Notes: generated from the sequence alone by a model not told the origin. Counted from the stretch's first letter, positions 43,801-54,405 are shown. The stretch is DNA of 64,000 nt from Paralvinella palmiformis (GCA_025642065.1 JAODUP010000965.1:124001-188000), one strand, 5' to 3'. Numbers and translations: made by a program.

Positions 43801-46800
43801 ATCATGCGGCAAATTTACAAAATGTATGAAAAATGTCTTGATCCAGTGATTCATAAATAACTCGTCATTCAAACCATCAGAATACAAGAACGGTTCACTG
43901 ATCACAAATCTGAACACATTCCATTCAATCATAAGGAACATCAAACATTAAGAAAGGTGATGTATCTCTGAAATCAGAATTTGAAACTTAATAAAAAAAC
44001 AGATCTTTGTATCACTCTGTACCCATTTGCAATTACCTCTTCTTTGTATGTATTACAGTTGATGTGGAATACTAATAGTTTACTGAATCAATTACATATT
44101 TAAAATACATGTAGCATAATATTCCAATTATATATATTATATATTCTAGCAATGAGGCCATTCTATCTTTTGTATAATGTAAGCTATTAAATTGTGCTGA
44201 GAAAACAGTAATGTAGACAACTTGCACATAAATTGTGCCAGTGGCTTTCCTTGATACATTAAATGTTTGTATTGATCAGCTGATTTATGCTTGGGATAGA
44301 GCAACTAATTGAGATAAATTTACTTATAAAATATATGTGCAGATTAAAACATTGATCGACAGTTGTTCTATTATTGCTTATGACTTGTGTAATTAGTTCA
44401 CTACAAAATGCTTTACGGACTAGCGGAGATGTGGTCTAATTTGGGAGTTCAACACGTGCCTACATATGATCTTTTTCCATTGAGTAATTGTCTGAGGATG
44501 ATTATAAACTTTATTTCTTGTAGGAACATGACTCAAACTCTGATTAATAATGATGATCATCATGATAGACTTGTACAATGTGGTGAACCTTTTAATAGAG
44601 AATGTGTATATTATGATGTCTATGATTTGAAGGATGTCGCAGTTCCTGGAGGGGATGAATAGAGAGTGTTACCTCACAAAACACAAAGTTTACTAAGCAA
44701 TTTTTATGATCTGAGAATATTGTTAGATTGCATGAATAGTAATGGCAAAAAATAATTAGTTTAAATTTAGAAGATTTCTAGGTTTGAAGACCTATTTACT
44801 GAAATAATTTCGAAGTGGAACTGACCTGTCATCATCTTGGATTAGGCTGACAGTGTCAGGTATATTGTTTTCTTTTCGCTGATGATTCACCATCAAAAGA
44901 AAATTATTAAGGCTCAAAAAAGCAAAACTATTTGATAAATCCCAACTAAGGGAAGAATATGTTATAGAAAACATTGTCGTGTGCCAGACGATCATTGAGG
45001 AAGACATGCCGGAGGATATCACTGTAAAACTGAATTTGAATATCAAATGTAAAAATAAAATTAGTAATCCAGAATATGGCATTTGTAAATGGTTGGGTAC
45101 CGAATCTGGCAAGTCTTTCAAAAACTAGAACTTTGTGTCAATTTATTTTCAACTGACCCTATGTTTTCAGTGATTTATTTAGTTTTTGTCCTGACCGACC
45201 AACCCTAATATTTGGAACGGAAATTTTCCATAAAACATGTATCCAAAAACAATGGCTTTATAGTAAAATATTTCTTAGCAACATAGTTTGATGTGGCGCG
45301 ACACAATCCCGCATTAGTTTTATTACTATTAAAATAGGTTGTATAACTCGAATAAATACAAACACCATTATATCAGAACGTGATTAAACAGACTGATTAA
45401 GCAGAACTCACAGTTTCTTCAATCTGTGAAGCTTCTCCCCAAATGTTGGCAATAAGTAGAGTATTACACCTTCCACCGATGGAATCCTTCAGACAGTGAG
45501 TGAGCTTGGTCTGTCTAAAAGGTATGTGTTCTCGACGTCTATCAGCTAAAGCAATGACAGTCTGCTCGAGGAATGACAGTGATTTGTTGATATACATTGC
45601 CTCTTCTTTGGTTTTGCCTTCAGACTAAAAAGAATAAAAACGAAAATTCACATTTACAAATTAATTGACAGTAATTAACACACACAAATAGTTGTTAGAA
45701 TATGGCCACTGCAATGGAAAATTTATGTTTGGCCTTATATAGTTATATTTTGAAGAAAGAAAACATATATTAAATTCATATATAAACCATCTTTTCAAAA
45801 CAACCACTGACATTCAGGGGGTTTTGTCCAAGATGTCGTTTTGGGGGTTATGTCCACAGGGGGTTTTCAGAATCGCAGGGGGTTTTGTCCGCAGGGGGTT
45901 ATGTCCGGGATTCAGCAGGAAGGCATTGGCAGATATTGGTATTCTGTTGGAGTACCAGTTTATTACGCCGTATGAAATGTGTGCACCACCCAGCTGATGC
46001 AAGGAACTATTCATCATTAATCATCTGTTTTGCTTTCATTCTAATAGCACCATGGGTAACAACATAACCCTGTTGTCTGTGATCACATATCCAGTCTTTC
46101 AGCTCTCTTTCTTCTTGGAGAAATGAAGACTTCCTCCCTCTGTGTGCCTTCTTTGCTCGTGGCATTTCAGCTAAGTCAAGCATGGATTTTCTCCAGTTAC
46201 GCACTTGCCTGTCCGAAGCACTGAATTCCCAAGCTGTCTGCTTATTGTTATTACAACTGTCAGGATACTACACAACTTTCAGTTTAAACATTGTGTTATA
46301 TGCACATCACTTTCATTTTAGATTTCCAGACATGGTCGTTGTATAAATGTAACAAGTATATGAAGTTATTGTTTGTTTTGTTGTTCGGAGAGAATCCCCA
46401 GGCTGTCGTTTAATCAGCACAGCCTCTATGTTGGAGTGGTTGAGAAATCTCCTCCCCCACCACTCACAGGGGAGTAGTACGGAAAGATGGAGCCGAAATA
46501 CATTGAGGGTGGTCACTGCCAGAGTGTTTTACGTCCTCAGGGGGTTTTTAACGTCCCCCTTTATTTTTAATAATTCAGTCGAGATGGCAGCGCCATTTAA
46601 CGTGATCAGCCACCCACGATGTAGTGAGCCGAGAAATTAATGCCTGGAAAAGTTTCGACCTCTTATGGGGTTCGAACCTGTGACCGTTGGCACCAAGTGT
46701 CGGGTGTTTAACCGCTAGGCCATAGGAGCTCATTATGAAGTTATACAAAATGATATCTCATTTATAGTATTATGTTTTTATAGTGCTGTTTGAAGTATTT

Positions 46801-49800
46801 TAATAGTAGTTGACATGTGTCCACTTTGGGAGTAATTAACAGAGTGTTTGGTGTAATCGTTTTCCTTTGATGTGGATTCTATTGTCATTATTGCGTGGCC
46901 TCATTTACCGTCCTGTTCAATTACACGCTCACTCATTTCAATTGTAACGACATGTCTTAGATAAACCAATTATATACATTCCCAAAATAACATCAGCCTC
47001 TAATAGTTTATGGAGGCGGCCGTTTTGGTCATAGTGCAGCCTTTTTGGTACCACAGCCTTTTTGGACCTACACATTGTGATCGTGTCACTAATTAGAAGA
47101 ATCTAGAACATCGGATTAAATAATCATTTTCCTTTTAGTATGACCCACGTATAACACTCACTCGATTTTGGCGTCAATTTTAGAGTATAAAAAGTGCATC
47201 TTAAATGTGAGTATATACGGTATATTAATAATAATTAGTTTAAAACCTGGACATTATTAAAAATATATTTAACTATTCTGTACGGTATAAATTTTTTAAT
47301 CAATCGTATCCAGATTGATGTTTACCAACTAATCTCTACTCTGATAATTGACAATAATTATCATACGACAAAACAGTTATCATGCGATTTAACACTAAAT
47401 GAGATCATTTTCAACGGTTCATTTCTAATCTTATTTATGTTTCATAATATTATGCTAACCTGTGTTTTACTCAGTCGCTCAGAGCCAGCAAGATCCACAA
47501 AGTTCAGCTTCGACACAGTATATTTAGCATCGGACAAAACACGGGATCGACTCTGTGGGAAAAAAAACAATTGGCATGAAATGTTAATAACTAAAAAGCA
47601 CAGAAAGATAACCTACAGATGTTTATGTAGTGATTATAACTCATATCTAACTCGTATATATTAGTGACAAAAATAGAGAAATAGATATACAAATGTTAGG
47701 GGAATAAAAGTTTATAATCTATAAACATAAATATTTATGATCAATTGTCATTATCAAAACAAACCTCAATATAGACAGTGAAGATGGCATGTGACCTGGA
47801 TGACACTTTATTCAGGGTATGTGCTGAGATAGCTCTGTTAGTTTCACCCTGAAATATGACAGTATTATTATTATAATACGATATCAACGTTGCCATCAAA
47901 CAATTAAACTGGATGTCTTTATCCAATTGGCCAATCATTATTTATGACCTTCAGAAATCACAGAACACGAACCAAAACCATCCGTGCTTAAACAGCTGAT
48001 AACATGTAATTATGTTCATGATTAGCAAGAGAAAGATTGTGTAATGTTTATATACATTGCTGAACAAAGCTAAAATAATTTCAGTCTAGTGCTGAGAAGA
48101 ACATAATGTGCATCATAAAAAACAATCTTTGTTCAACAAAATGTCATCTGTGTACATGAAGATACAAATCATGAAGTGACTTATCTAAACAACAACAGAA
48201 ATGTACAGAACAGAACATTTATTTAAATGGTTTGATAGCAAATTTGATGCATAAAAACAGGTTCTTGCATGAATTAATAGTAATTAAAGAAGTCGGGAAG
48301 ATATATTAAAAGAAAGACACAATATGAAAACTGACATAGCCAAAAATACATTTCAATAGCCAAGTAACATGATTCTGGATATGCCTCTTAAATGTATTTA
48401 CTCAAATATATGATTGCATCGATTTATTCCTGAAAGTTATTCCTAAATATTACTGGGTATTTTAATAACCGAAAAGCCTTATGTAACCCTGGAAAAGAAA
48501 CAATAACAGTTTAGGTTCATCAATATTTAGAGAGCGTTAGTCATTCTTTAATTAAACAGAAGAAATTTTATTTCAAACAAAACTTTTGGCCAACTAATAT
48601 TTTGTTCAGAAAAAAATGAAAAATAAAGTTGAATATTACAAATCTAGTTGAAATAAAGTTGAATATGGCATATCTGGTTACAAAAAAAGGTGAATTCAAA
48701 GACTTAGATTTTGTTGTTAGTTGAAGAAAAGTTGAGTGTAAAAGATAAAATCATCCAAGTTAAATAAAAGTTGAATTTGAACACTCAGATTTTTGCCAGT
48801 TGAAAAGAAGTTGAATTTGTAACATAGAACCTATAGGTAGATGATCAGGCAGATTTAAGTGGCCTGGTAAAATTAGTGACATTGAGCAAATCCCGTCAGA
48901 AAACCGGATTAAGTTTGGCCCAAATTTAAATACTACATTTTGTTCTGGCAAGTTCCAGTTTGGGTTAATTTACTGTGACTATGCTGTATTTAGGTACCAT
49001 CTGAGATTCTTCCTAGAAGGATCTCGGGTAAAACAGGTTTTACTATATCATTTTATGACAAACATTTCACTAAGATTCTTCCTAGAAAGATATATGGTCC
49101 AAAGGGGTTTTACCGTCTATCATTTTATGACAACCATTTCACTCTGAGCAGCAATATCACTCTCATATTTACCGCTTAATGCTATGATTATACTCACTTC
49201 GAACAACAAGTTGAGAGCATCCTCTTCGGTTTGTGCCAAATGACACGACAAACCTTTAACATAACAGCCATTCTCATCTTCAACCACCGTCATTGGACTT
49301 AATTGGGCCGCTGCTATTGTCTCTGGCAATGTAGCCAAGAGGTCTATAATTGTCTCATTGTAGATCTCTAAGTAGGAAATCCTGAATGTAAAGTGAAAAC
49401 AAATGCTGAATTGTTAGTGATTTATCATATTAACAAAGCATTATGCCTCTGGATAGAACGAGATTTAAAGAGAATCACAAAATTCATCTTAGAAGATGAT
49501 TGATGTTTTACGGCCACTTTTGTGTACGTGGTAGTCTAAATGGGCCATGTGACCTCCAAAGGTAATGATGGACGGATGGATGAATGTTGTTTAAAAATGT
49601 AATGAAGCGAAGTCAAAGATGAAACGCCCTTCAGATATACCCACGCCGAGATTCGAACTTGGGTGGTAGCGATCCATGGTCCAACATGCCACCAGAAAGG
49701 TGCCTCCTCCATTCTATACATAATACAGATGTTATTTTTTATATTCCACTGATTTGATGAACATTCAAGACTGATTATTATCATTGATTTTGGTTATTTT

Positions 49801-50537
49801 TAACTTAAGGCAGCACTAGATGGAATATATCCTGCCGTATAGTCGTATAATTTGGCCAAGGGTCGATGGCTCCAAAAAGGTTCATTCTGATTACAAAATG
49901 TTTTCCTGAAGAAAACGTCTCAACACAAAAGTACTGTAGGCTAATAAACAACAAATAGTAAACTAAATTGCATAAATTAATAGTAATTAGAGAAGACACA
50001 ATATGAGAACTGACTCGTAGATGTCAGCCGCAATAAACGTTTGTGATGTCATCACATTATCTACATGATATTAGTAATTGGTAACCCAGTGGACTGATAG
50101 TGAAGATATACAAATAATGAGATATTAATGTGATGAGTTAATATGTGAAAAGCTGAAATATATATATTGAATGGGTGAGTAAGGGGGGGGTGGGGTGGTG
50201 AGTGAGTGGCTTAATTAGTAGTTCTTTTAGTGTGTGTGTGTGTCTTTCTTTACATTGGTGTTTGTTTTACAGAGGAAAGGGTTTCAAACATACACATACA
50301 CATATATAATACATGAATGTACACATGCACACAAATAAATACACATTTTTGTATATTAATTTGTTAGTAATGGTAACACTTTTTTATGTGTATTCTCTAT
50401 TCCTGCTATACACAAAATTAGTTAATTTCAGATGAAATAAAAAATAGTCACACAGAGAAGTCATTATGATCCTTTGTTATATTGTTATCTCAGAGTTAGT
50501 TATCTTAAATTTATGTTTAAAAAATTTGTGAAATAAT

Positions 50538-50596
<59 letters not shown>

Positions 50597-51374
50597 CCGT
50601 ATTTATGTCAGCTTAAAATATTAATAAATCATAGATGTGAAAGAAATGAATGGGCATTAGGGACAAAAAGAGACCAGAAAAGCAATAAAATTATGAAAAC
50701 CAGGATTTATATTCCCATTTTATTCCCATCTTTTAGACTGAATTCCTATACTATTTCAATTTTCCATGAATGGAATTCGTATTTTTCTCTTTTCTGAAAT
50801 ACTAATGTCACTGGCTGATGTGTACATGTTGCATGATGAATGACAAACAAGCATGATTCAGATGTTTCAGATATTACACCAGTGAACTCACCTAATGGAG
50901 ACAGCTGTTTCAGAACGATCCCCAATCTCTTTGAACACCTGAGCTACAGCTCTTGGTATGACACCACGATGTTGGTAGTTTTCTGTCGCACCAGTCATTG
51001 TGAATGTTTTGCCAGCACCTGTTTGTCCATAACACATAATAGTACCTGTAAGATATAACATGTTACTTGTCACAATTAGATTTAATGTCACATATATAGG
51101 TCACACACTAAAACTAATTACTCTTTAATAAACGAATGGTTTACTGAATGTGATATATCAACACTATGTTAACCTTGGCTGACATATACAGTACAGTAAA
51201 ATGCACATGGCTTTGTGTATTTTATATTTTCCAACTGCACAATGAAATTGTTAATTTCAAATTAACATGATAGAGGGAGTGATGGAAATCATGTCTGAAA
51301 ATATCACTATTCCATCAAAATCAACATCCATCCCTTAAAATAAAATCAATGCAGCAGCAGACAACTTTATACAT

Positions 51375-51412
<38 letters not shown>

Positions 51413-52625
51413 TGCATGGATGATGAGTAATGATGCTTTTGAAAACTCCTCCCTCTTTGTACATGATTATATAGTAGAAAAAAGGAATTATTTTCTATCA
51501 AATATTATACATCATTGGCAGATTATATATTATTAATAATTATCATCAGCATCATATCTGCTTGGAGACCAACATATTACAACTATTAGGATTAATTATC
51601 AAATATAACTAATATAATTAATGTTGTCAATTTGATAATACTGAAAATATAAGGTAAAATTTGGAAAATTAACATTAACACAGTGTTGGTTTTTGTTTTA
51701 TTAATGTGTTTATTATGATAAAATATCTCTCTCTCTGGGTTTCACAAAATATTAAATATTAGAACTTGATAATAACATAGCTGTATATTATAAAACCAAC
51801 TAAACTATAAGACATTTGTTTGGTATGATTGTAACACTGCAGCAATTGCTGTACAATGTCTGAAAATATGTTCCCATAATATTTTTATTTTAAAACCATA
51901 TTCGGAAATATATTTGGAATGAAAGCACGTGTGTCATCATAGAGCATTCCATGTATTATAAAAAGGAAACATTAGCCAATATTCCACTTAAACATTTTAA
52001 CATATAACCTTTGCCAATACAATGCATTTTGATAATATTTTCTCGCTACGCACTTATACCAACCATTATAACCATCCATAGCCTTTGTAATAATGTTTGA
52101 TGCCACTTTGTTATAGACGGCATCTTGGCTAGCATTATGTAACACTCCATCTAGCTTAAAAGACCAGTCTAAGATCTGATTGTTGACCACTCCGTGTCTC
52201 GCATCTCTTCTACAGTGTACATTAACTGCCTGCAAGTATGGAAATCATAATGTGTTGAATACACATACACACACACACACACACACACGCACAGGTGCTT
52301 CCATGGCCTAACTGGTAGGGTGGCTGGCCACATATCAATAGCCCCATGCTATGTCAAGCAACAATTACATTTTTACATTTACACTCACTCACTCAGACAC
52401 AGAGATAATTTAATGAAAACAAACCTTAATAAAATGATGTTACTTATTTAGAAGATGATTATATCACAATTTCCATCACAAAACAAAACCCCCCATTGAT
52501 ATTGTTACCTTGCCATCTGGAGGAAGGTCAATCATATCATGAGCAAAGTTAGCAGTGGGTCTGGTCCTCACCCATACTTTAACTTTCCTGTTACGAGCAC
52601 TCATGGCTTATTTTTTGTCCTATTC
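34884..52625 (-). CDS. KIF9: KIF9 gene, kinesin-9 family motor (17 coding exons, complete)
   Basis: This is a microtubule plus-end motor of the kinesin-9 family. In other organisms KIF9 works in motile cilia and flagella, where it supports central-pair-associated beating. The 17 exons join without a phase error into 813 codons plus stop; the human protein is about 790 residues. The N-terminal motor domain spans about residues 8-350, with P-loop GQTGAGKT at 94-101, switch I NKVSSRSH at 213-220 and switch II DLAGSER at 248-254. A coiled-coil-forming region follows (VKKLELEIEALKRELA onward), then a Ser/Pro-rich linker (about 460-575), a conserved FEEFKQDLGSEI segment and a second coiled coil near 640-700. 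The start ATG (52604) has an in-frame TAA six bases upstream. All introns are GT-AG except introns 10 and 13, which are GC-AG. Introns carry SINEs, pogo relics and a palindrome. No defect was seen. Confidence 0.96.
36098..36202 (-). CDS. KIF9: KIF9 exon 16
   Basis: Residues 744-778. LEDEQEKFDRLQMELLMENP then DSAAFYNAKMRTSRR matches the D--KF--LQ---L and SFYNAK- elements of the family. The donor is AGA/GTAAGT. Confidence 0.92.
36451..36528. repeat. KIF9: AGT trinucleotide microsatellite in KIF9 intron 15
   Basis: AGT/AGC units run for about 75 bp between KIF9 exons 16 and 15. The array is interrupted by GTATATAGTAAT. A leucine-rich frame on the minus strand is a repeat artefact. Confidence 0.9.
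36677..36801 (-). CDS. KIF9: KIF9 exon 15
   Basis: Residues 702-743. FDKWYSESFLTSGEAELQST aligns with the FD-WY-ESF segment, followed by a Gln-rich MNAQQLQQ. The acceptor is ATTTCAG and the donor CAG/GTAGGA, phase 0. Confidence 0.92.
37189..37368 (-). CDS. KIF9: KIF9 exon 14
   Basis: Residues 642-702. GDIIISEEEYIVIRRLKELK and SEVQYCQRLVDQSRQRLIQ match the most conserved tail segment of KIF9. The acceptor is CATCTAG and the donor CAAG/GTTTGT, phase 1. Confidence 0.94.
37527..37735 (-). CDS. KIF9: KIF9 exon 13, followed by a GC-AG intron
   Basis: Residues 572-642. RLDAFEEFKQDLGSEIYRIL matches the FEEFK---GSEI-R segment of KIF9. ENKDILNNKKKAYATLAEQI and DESKARLQELQL follow as coiled coil. The donor is GCAG/GCAAGT, the second GC-AG intron. 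Phase 1 agrees with the next exon. Confidence 0.93.
37748..38012 (-). repeat. Degraded SINE-C copy in KIF9 intron 12
   Basis: CATCGCATCCTGTCAGGTTC and TCATTTTTATGGATGAG match the better SINE-C copy at 61066-61369 in the same orientation. Its LINE-like 3' end and AATAAT tail lie at the low-coordinate side, 13 bp from exon 13. Confidence 0.75.
38241..38405 (-). CDS. KIF9: KIF9 exon 12 (Ser/Pro-rich linker)
   Basis: Residues 517-572. The sequence is disordered and weakly conserved: SPVGQKPQSPTQSGKHTD, later KKLPPQKP. The assignment rests on its good splice sites (AAACAG and CAAG/GTAAGT) and on phase agreement on both sides. Confidence 0.85.
38750..39001 (-). CDS. KIF9: KIF9 exon 11
   Basis: Residues 433-517. 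LEKEVEERLKAKYMLIDKND and GVPVGEDGELVGESDGSSFG correspond to the conserved post-neck module. A low-complexity basic stretch RKKEARRGKASQRS follows. The acceptor is GATGCAG and the donor AGCAC/GTAAGT, phase 2. Confidence 0.93.
39368..39423 (-). CDS. KIF9: KIF9 exon 10, followed by a GC-AG intron
   Basis: Residues 415-432 plus two bases. IVNVRQIQGVYEAFKQYC matches the family's short amphipathic segment. The acceptor is CTTCAG. The donor reads GCAG/GCAAGT: GC in place of GT with an otherwise perfect consensus. Only this site keeps phase with exon 11. Confidence 0.9.
40134..40708. mobile_element. Palindromic element in KIF9 intron 9
   Basis: The arms of about 140 bp are inverted copies of each other. 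GGGCCCAAGATGGAAAAGCT plus TCTCAGAGAACGATGTAAGC on the left (about 40216-40260) is matched on the right near 40585-40630. A (CAA)n tract at 40196-40214 mirrors TGTTGTTGTTGTTG at 40629-40642. The outer parts (GGATCGAGAATTTAACCTTA against TAAATTCTGGATCC) are also inverted. The 300-bp spacer has no frame. It would form a strong hairpin if transcribed. Confidence 0.8.
40780..40816. repeat. AT microsatellite at pogo element edge
   Basis: An (AT)n array immediately precedes the left end of the Tigger-like element. It is consistent with a TA-specific insertion into an AT tract. Confidence 0.88.
40815..41672 (+). mobile_element. Tigger/pogo-like element with CENP-B-type remnant
   Basis: The ends AGTAAAAGTTGGTTATAA and TTATAACCAACATTTACT are inverted repeats. 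Inside, 41212-41430 on the plus strand reads SRCKPVSLETKLQVLDKVDK, then KAKTQIAK-YG and LLMWLKNRDDLRKA. This is the N-terminal CENP-B-type helix-turn-helix of pogo/Tigger transposases. A stop interrupts it and the DDE catalytic domain is absent. The element lies within KIF9 intron 9 on the strand opposite to the gene. Confidence 0.75.
42057..42230 (-). CDS. KIF9: KIF9 exon 9 (neck coiled coil)
   Basis: Residues 357-414. VMVKKLELEIEALKRELAMH forms a heptad-like coiled coil. DTLTNRSQIIYEPLSEQQ then leads to SNYVEGNQDEID, all conserved in kinesin-9. The donor is GAT/GTAAGT. Confidence 0.94.
42572..42649 (-). CDS. KIF9: KIF9 exon 8
   Basis: Residues 331-356. ISTLRFAIRMMCVSSEPTLN is the last motor helix (the -TLRFA-R segment), followed by NEHYDPV, the start of the neck. 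The acceptor is TTACAG and the donor GTG/GTAAGT. Phase 0. Confidence 0.94.
43164..43215 (-). repeat. SINE-A 3' fragment in KIF9 intron
   Basis: GATTTACAGGCACTTTTGTG and CACACAGTAGGTCAAATGGG match the 3' end of SINE-A on the minus strand. The tRNA-like head is missing. Confidence 0.65.
43432..43625 (+). repeat. SINE-A copy with 10-bp target duplication
   Basis: This is a complete copy with B-box GAGTTCGAACCTC and a CATCATCATCAT tail. The flanking repeats GGTTGATTAC (43422-43431) and GGTTAATTAC (43626-43635) differ at one base. It lies in KIF9 intron 7 on the opposite strand. Confidence 0.9.
43636..45411. other. KIF9 intron 7, remaining sequence
   Basis: Two plus-strand frames (44408-44662 and about 44940-45128) look somewhat protein-like, with NRECVYYDVYDLKDVAVPGG and VCQTIIEEDMPEDITVKLNL. 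I do not recognise them and no splice sites link them. They may be an old mobile-element relic antisense to KIF9. Confidence 0.3.
45412..45624 (-). CDS. KIF9: KIF9 exon 7
   Basis: Residues 260-330. It contains YINKSLSFLEQTVIALADRR and HIPFRQTKLTHCLKDSIGGR, the microtubule-binding L12/alpha-5 region, then NTLLIANIWGEASQIEET. The acceptor is TTTTTAG and the donor ACT/GTGAGT, phase 0. Confidence 0.95.
45818..45912. repeat. GGGGGTTTTGTCC-type tandem motif
   Basis: CAGGGGGTTTTGTCC, GGGGGTTATGTCCACAGG and related units occur about five times. The motif is of the same style as the arms of the fold-back element at 32694-33360. It adjoins the pogo-type frame that follows. Confidence 0.7.
46007..46245 (-). 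pseudogene. Pogo/Tc5-type transposase helix-turn-helix fragment
   Basis: The frame reads QTAWEFSASDRQVRNWRKSM and then RGRKSSFLQEERELKDWICD, HRQQGYVVTHGAIRMKAKQM. The second part matches the Tc5/CENP-B DNA-binding domain (E-EL--WI---R--G--V----I--KA). No catalytic DDE domain follows. It lies in KIF9 intron 6 on the same strand as the gene. Confidence 0.78.
46370..46733 (-). repeat. SINE-B copy with 11-bp target duplication
   Basis: The flanking repeats TATGAAGTTAT (46359-46369 and 46734-46744) are identical, which fixes both ends of the family. The 3' tail is AACAAAACAAACA and the head starts TGAGCTCCTATGGCCTAGCG. It lies in KIF9 intron 6. Confidence 0.94.
47460..47552 (-). CDS. KIF9: KIF9 exon 6 (switch II)
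   Basis: Residues 229-259. KLNFVDLAGSERLSKTQ includes switch II DLAGSER. The acceptor is CCCACAG and the donor CAG/GTTAGC. Phase 0. Confidence 0.95.
47765..47848 (-). CDS. KIF9: KIF9 exon 5 (switch I)
   Basis: Residues 201-228. GETNRAISAHTLNKVSSRSH carries switch I, NxxSSRSH, needed for nucleotide sensing. Exon phase is 0 on both sides. The acceptor is ATTTCAG and the donor GAG/GTTTGT. Confidence 0.95.
49198..49381 (-). CDS. KIF9: KIF9 exon 4
   Basis: Residues 139-200. It begins SYLEIYNETIIDLL, the conserved SYLEIYNE helix, and ends QTEEDALNLLFE, the helix before switch I. The acceptor is ATTCAG and the donor GAA/GTGAGT, phase 0. Confidence 0.95.
49495..49710 (-). repeat. SINE-A copy with internal insertion
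   Basis: Head and body match the family. About 35 bp (GATGGACGGATGGATGAATG and following) have been inserted within GGTAATGAAGCG, with the TAATGA sequence repeated on both sides. It lies in KIF9 intron 3. Confidence 0.88.
50541..50592. repeat. AT microsatellite in KIF9 intron 3
   Basis: An (AT)n array of about 50 bp lies 300 bp downstream (in gene sense) of the P-loop exon. Confidence 0.92.
50892..51045 (-). CDS. KIF9: KIF9 exon 3 (P-loop)
   Basis: Residues 88-139. It holds TIMCYGQTGAGKTFTMTGAT, the nucleotide-binding P-loop, then ENYQHRGVIPRAV. Splice sites are TTACAG/GTAC and ATTAG/GTGAGT, phases 1 and 2. Confidence 0.95.
52064..52229 (-). CDS. KIF9: KIF9 exon 2
   Basis: Residues 33-88. 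It contains RHGVVNNQILDWSFKLDGVL and KAMDGYNG, the F-FD-V-like and A--GYNG strands of the motor fold. The acceptor is CTTGCAG and the donor AATG/GTTGGT, ending in phase 1. A stronger-looking donor (GTATAAGT) four bases downstream would break the frame, so the weaker site must be used. Confidence 0.93.
52290..52350 (+). repeat. SINE-A head fragment
   Basis: GGTGCTTCCATGGCCTAACT then GGTAGGGTGGCTGGCCACAT matches the tRNA-like head only. It follows a CA microsatellite at about 52262-52290 within KIF9 intron 1. Confidence 0.55.
52509..52625 (-). CDS. KIF9: KIF9 exon 1 of coding region
   Basis: An acceptor TTAACAG precedes 21 bp of 5' untranslated sequence. The ATG is at 52604-52602. It encodes residues 1-32, MSARNRKVKVWVRTRPTANF and onward: the first beta strand of the kinesin motor with its V-RTRP signature. 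The donor is GGCAAG/GTAACA, phase 0. The presence of an acceptor implies at least one further non-coding exon upstream. Confidence 0.93.
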
Positions 52626-53239
52626 CTGTTAACACATAAAGTAAATAATTCAAATTACACATACAAAAATTAACATTTGGCACCTTATTGTATTTTTCTT
52701 TTCATTTTTAGTAACATTTCTTATATACATTTCTTATTTGATTTTCTTTATAATGCTTATTTTAATATTGTTTGAGGTAAAGCAAACTGTAATTTGGCAA
52801 TAAGGTAATTAGCTTTTATGTATACATCTACTTCTAAAAATGTAGCTTCTGTAATTATTGTAGCTTCTCTAATTATTACTTGAGTGCCAACCAAGTAAAT
52901 GAGTAAATGTGAAAAAATAACACTGAAAGTTAGTTAATAGTCTGATTTAGATTTTTGGTGTGTGAAGGAATAATAAAGTTACTAATACACATGTACATGT
53001 ACTTATTTTCACTGAAATACACAGAAAAAGTTAAATAATATATTTTTTTAATCCAGTAAAACATGCACAAAAATTTCCAATTTCTCAATTTGCCATTTAT
53101 TCCCAGTGCCATTTTTTCTGTACCCTGATAGCACAGATGTCTTCCATGTGTAAGAAGCTGTGACCCAGACAACTTGTTTTACCTGACTACTATTTATCTT
53201 AAAAGACTATTAAGAATAGTCACGCCATCATAAGTGGCT

Positions 53240-53350
53240 CCAATTTTGGTCTAACTGGTAGCTCAGTTGGCCACAGACATATAGCACCTGGTTTCATACC
53301 CTGGCCCCATTTAGCCTACCTTATGCACAAAAATGGCTGTAAAACGGTAA
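53240..53350 (+). repeat. Degraded SINE-A copy with internal deletion
   Basis: The head (TTGGTCTAACTGGTAGCTCA) is joined to the 3' end (CATTTAGCCTACC, GCACAAAAATGGCTGTAAAA). The central body with TTTCATCTTTGACTTCG is missing. It lies upstream of the KIF9 coding start. Confidence 0.75.
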
Positions 53351-54405
53351 CATTATAGACTAGCCTTCTCTGATCTAGCTTCCATTATGTAAATATCTAA
53401 CTATTCTACAAAGGTGGAGCTGCAGAAATCGACATGCTACATATCTCTCAAAATGTTTACAATATTTCCAACACTGAGTGGTGTTTCTGAGTTAGATGAT
53501 TGAAGACTATCTATCATCTACTACCGTTAGCCAGAAACAGCTGCACTATCTGAGAGATTAACAATATCATCATATTGCTCGGGTCTGTTACTCATGGAGT
53601 TAAATTACATAATGTATTCTGTTTATTTTTGTAATAAATATGTTAATAATGCTACTGTATTTGTTTAATAATGACAGTACACTGTCATGGTTAAGAAACC
53701 ATTGTAAATCAATTTGAAATAAACAGTGCAACCAGGGTTGTTTAATCGAAATCAAATGTGCACATGTGCAACATATGTGCTGGAAGTATGACAGCTGTAA
53801 AACCCATCACTGGGTTTGATCCAGTAGCAACAGCCTACAAAATAATACGATAATCCTAGTTCACTGCGTCCATCATCCAATCATAATTTAACTTTGGCAA
53901 GGACCTGCACACTGGGATACTCTAGTTAGCATCACATGCTCACTTTTAAATAATGCATATAATGTCCATTTTGTTAAACATTTTATGTATAACATTTAAA
54001 TATTTTTATTGTCAAATTATCTTTTACATGTAAAGCACTTTTGAACATCTGATACAATATTATGGAAAGAGTGCTATATAAATGTGGTATAAAAATAATA
54101 ATAATTAAACAACCACAGATCTAATTCATCAGTACAGTTCACTGGGTACTAAACATTCCCGTATAGTCTGATCTATGTTAGGTTTTAATCTACATCACTC
54201 AGTGAATTAACGAATAACTGACCACATGATGTATGTGTTATAATAAACTATAAAAAAAGTCTGAAGTAAATGGTACAGAATCTCAATAGTTAATTTAGGG
54301 TGTTGTGTCATCTTGGCATTGATTGGCTGATTTTCTTTTGTTTCATGACAACAAAGATAGCACTGGAAAGTGTGAGCACTTATTGTCCCTTTAATTGAGT
54401 GGTTG
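53351..54405. other. Upstream flank of KIF9 with LINE/SINE 3' tail
   Basis: No coding exon was recognised. At about 54027-54112 on the plus strand, TGTAAAGCACTTTTGAACAT, then AGAGTGCTATATAAATG and an AATAATAATAATT tail form a typical L2/CR1-like 3' end. Any non-coding first exon of KIF9 in this interval could not be located. Confidence 0.45.

Noticed and set aside
47437..47664. Plus-strand 75-codon frame
   Set aside because: It lies over KIF9 exon 6, whose minus-strand reading holds switch II.
52051..52064. Alternative KIF9 exon 2 donor GTATAAGT
   Set aside because: It is closer to consensus but shifts the frame against exon 3. The GTTGGT site four bases earlier restores the motor sequence.
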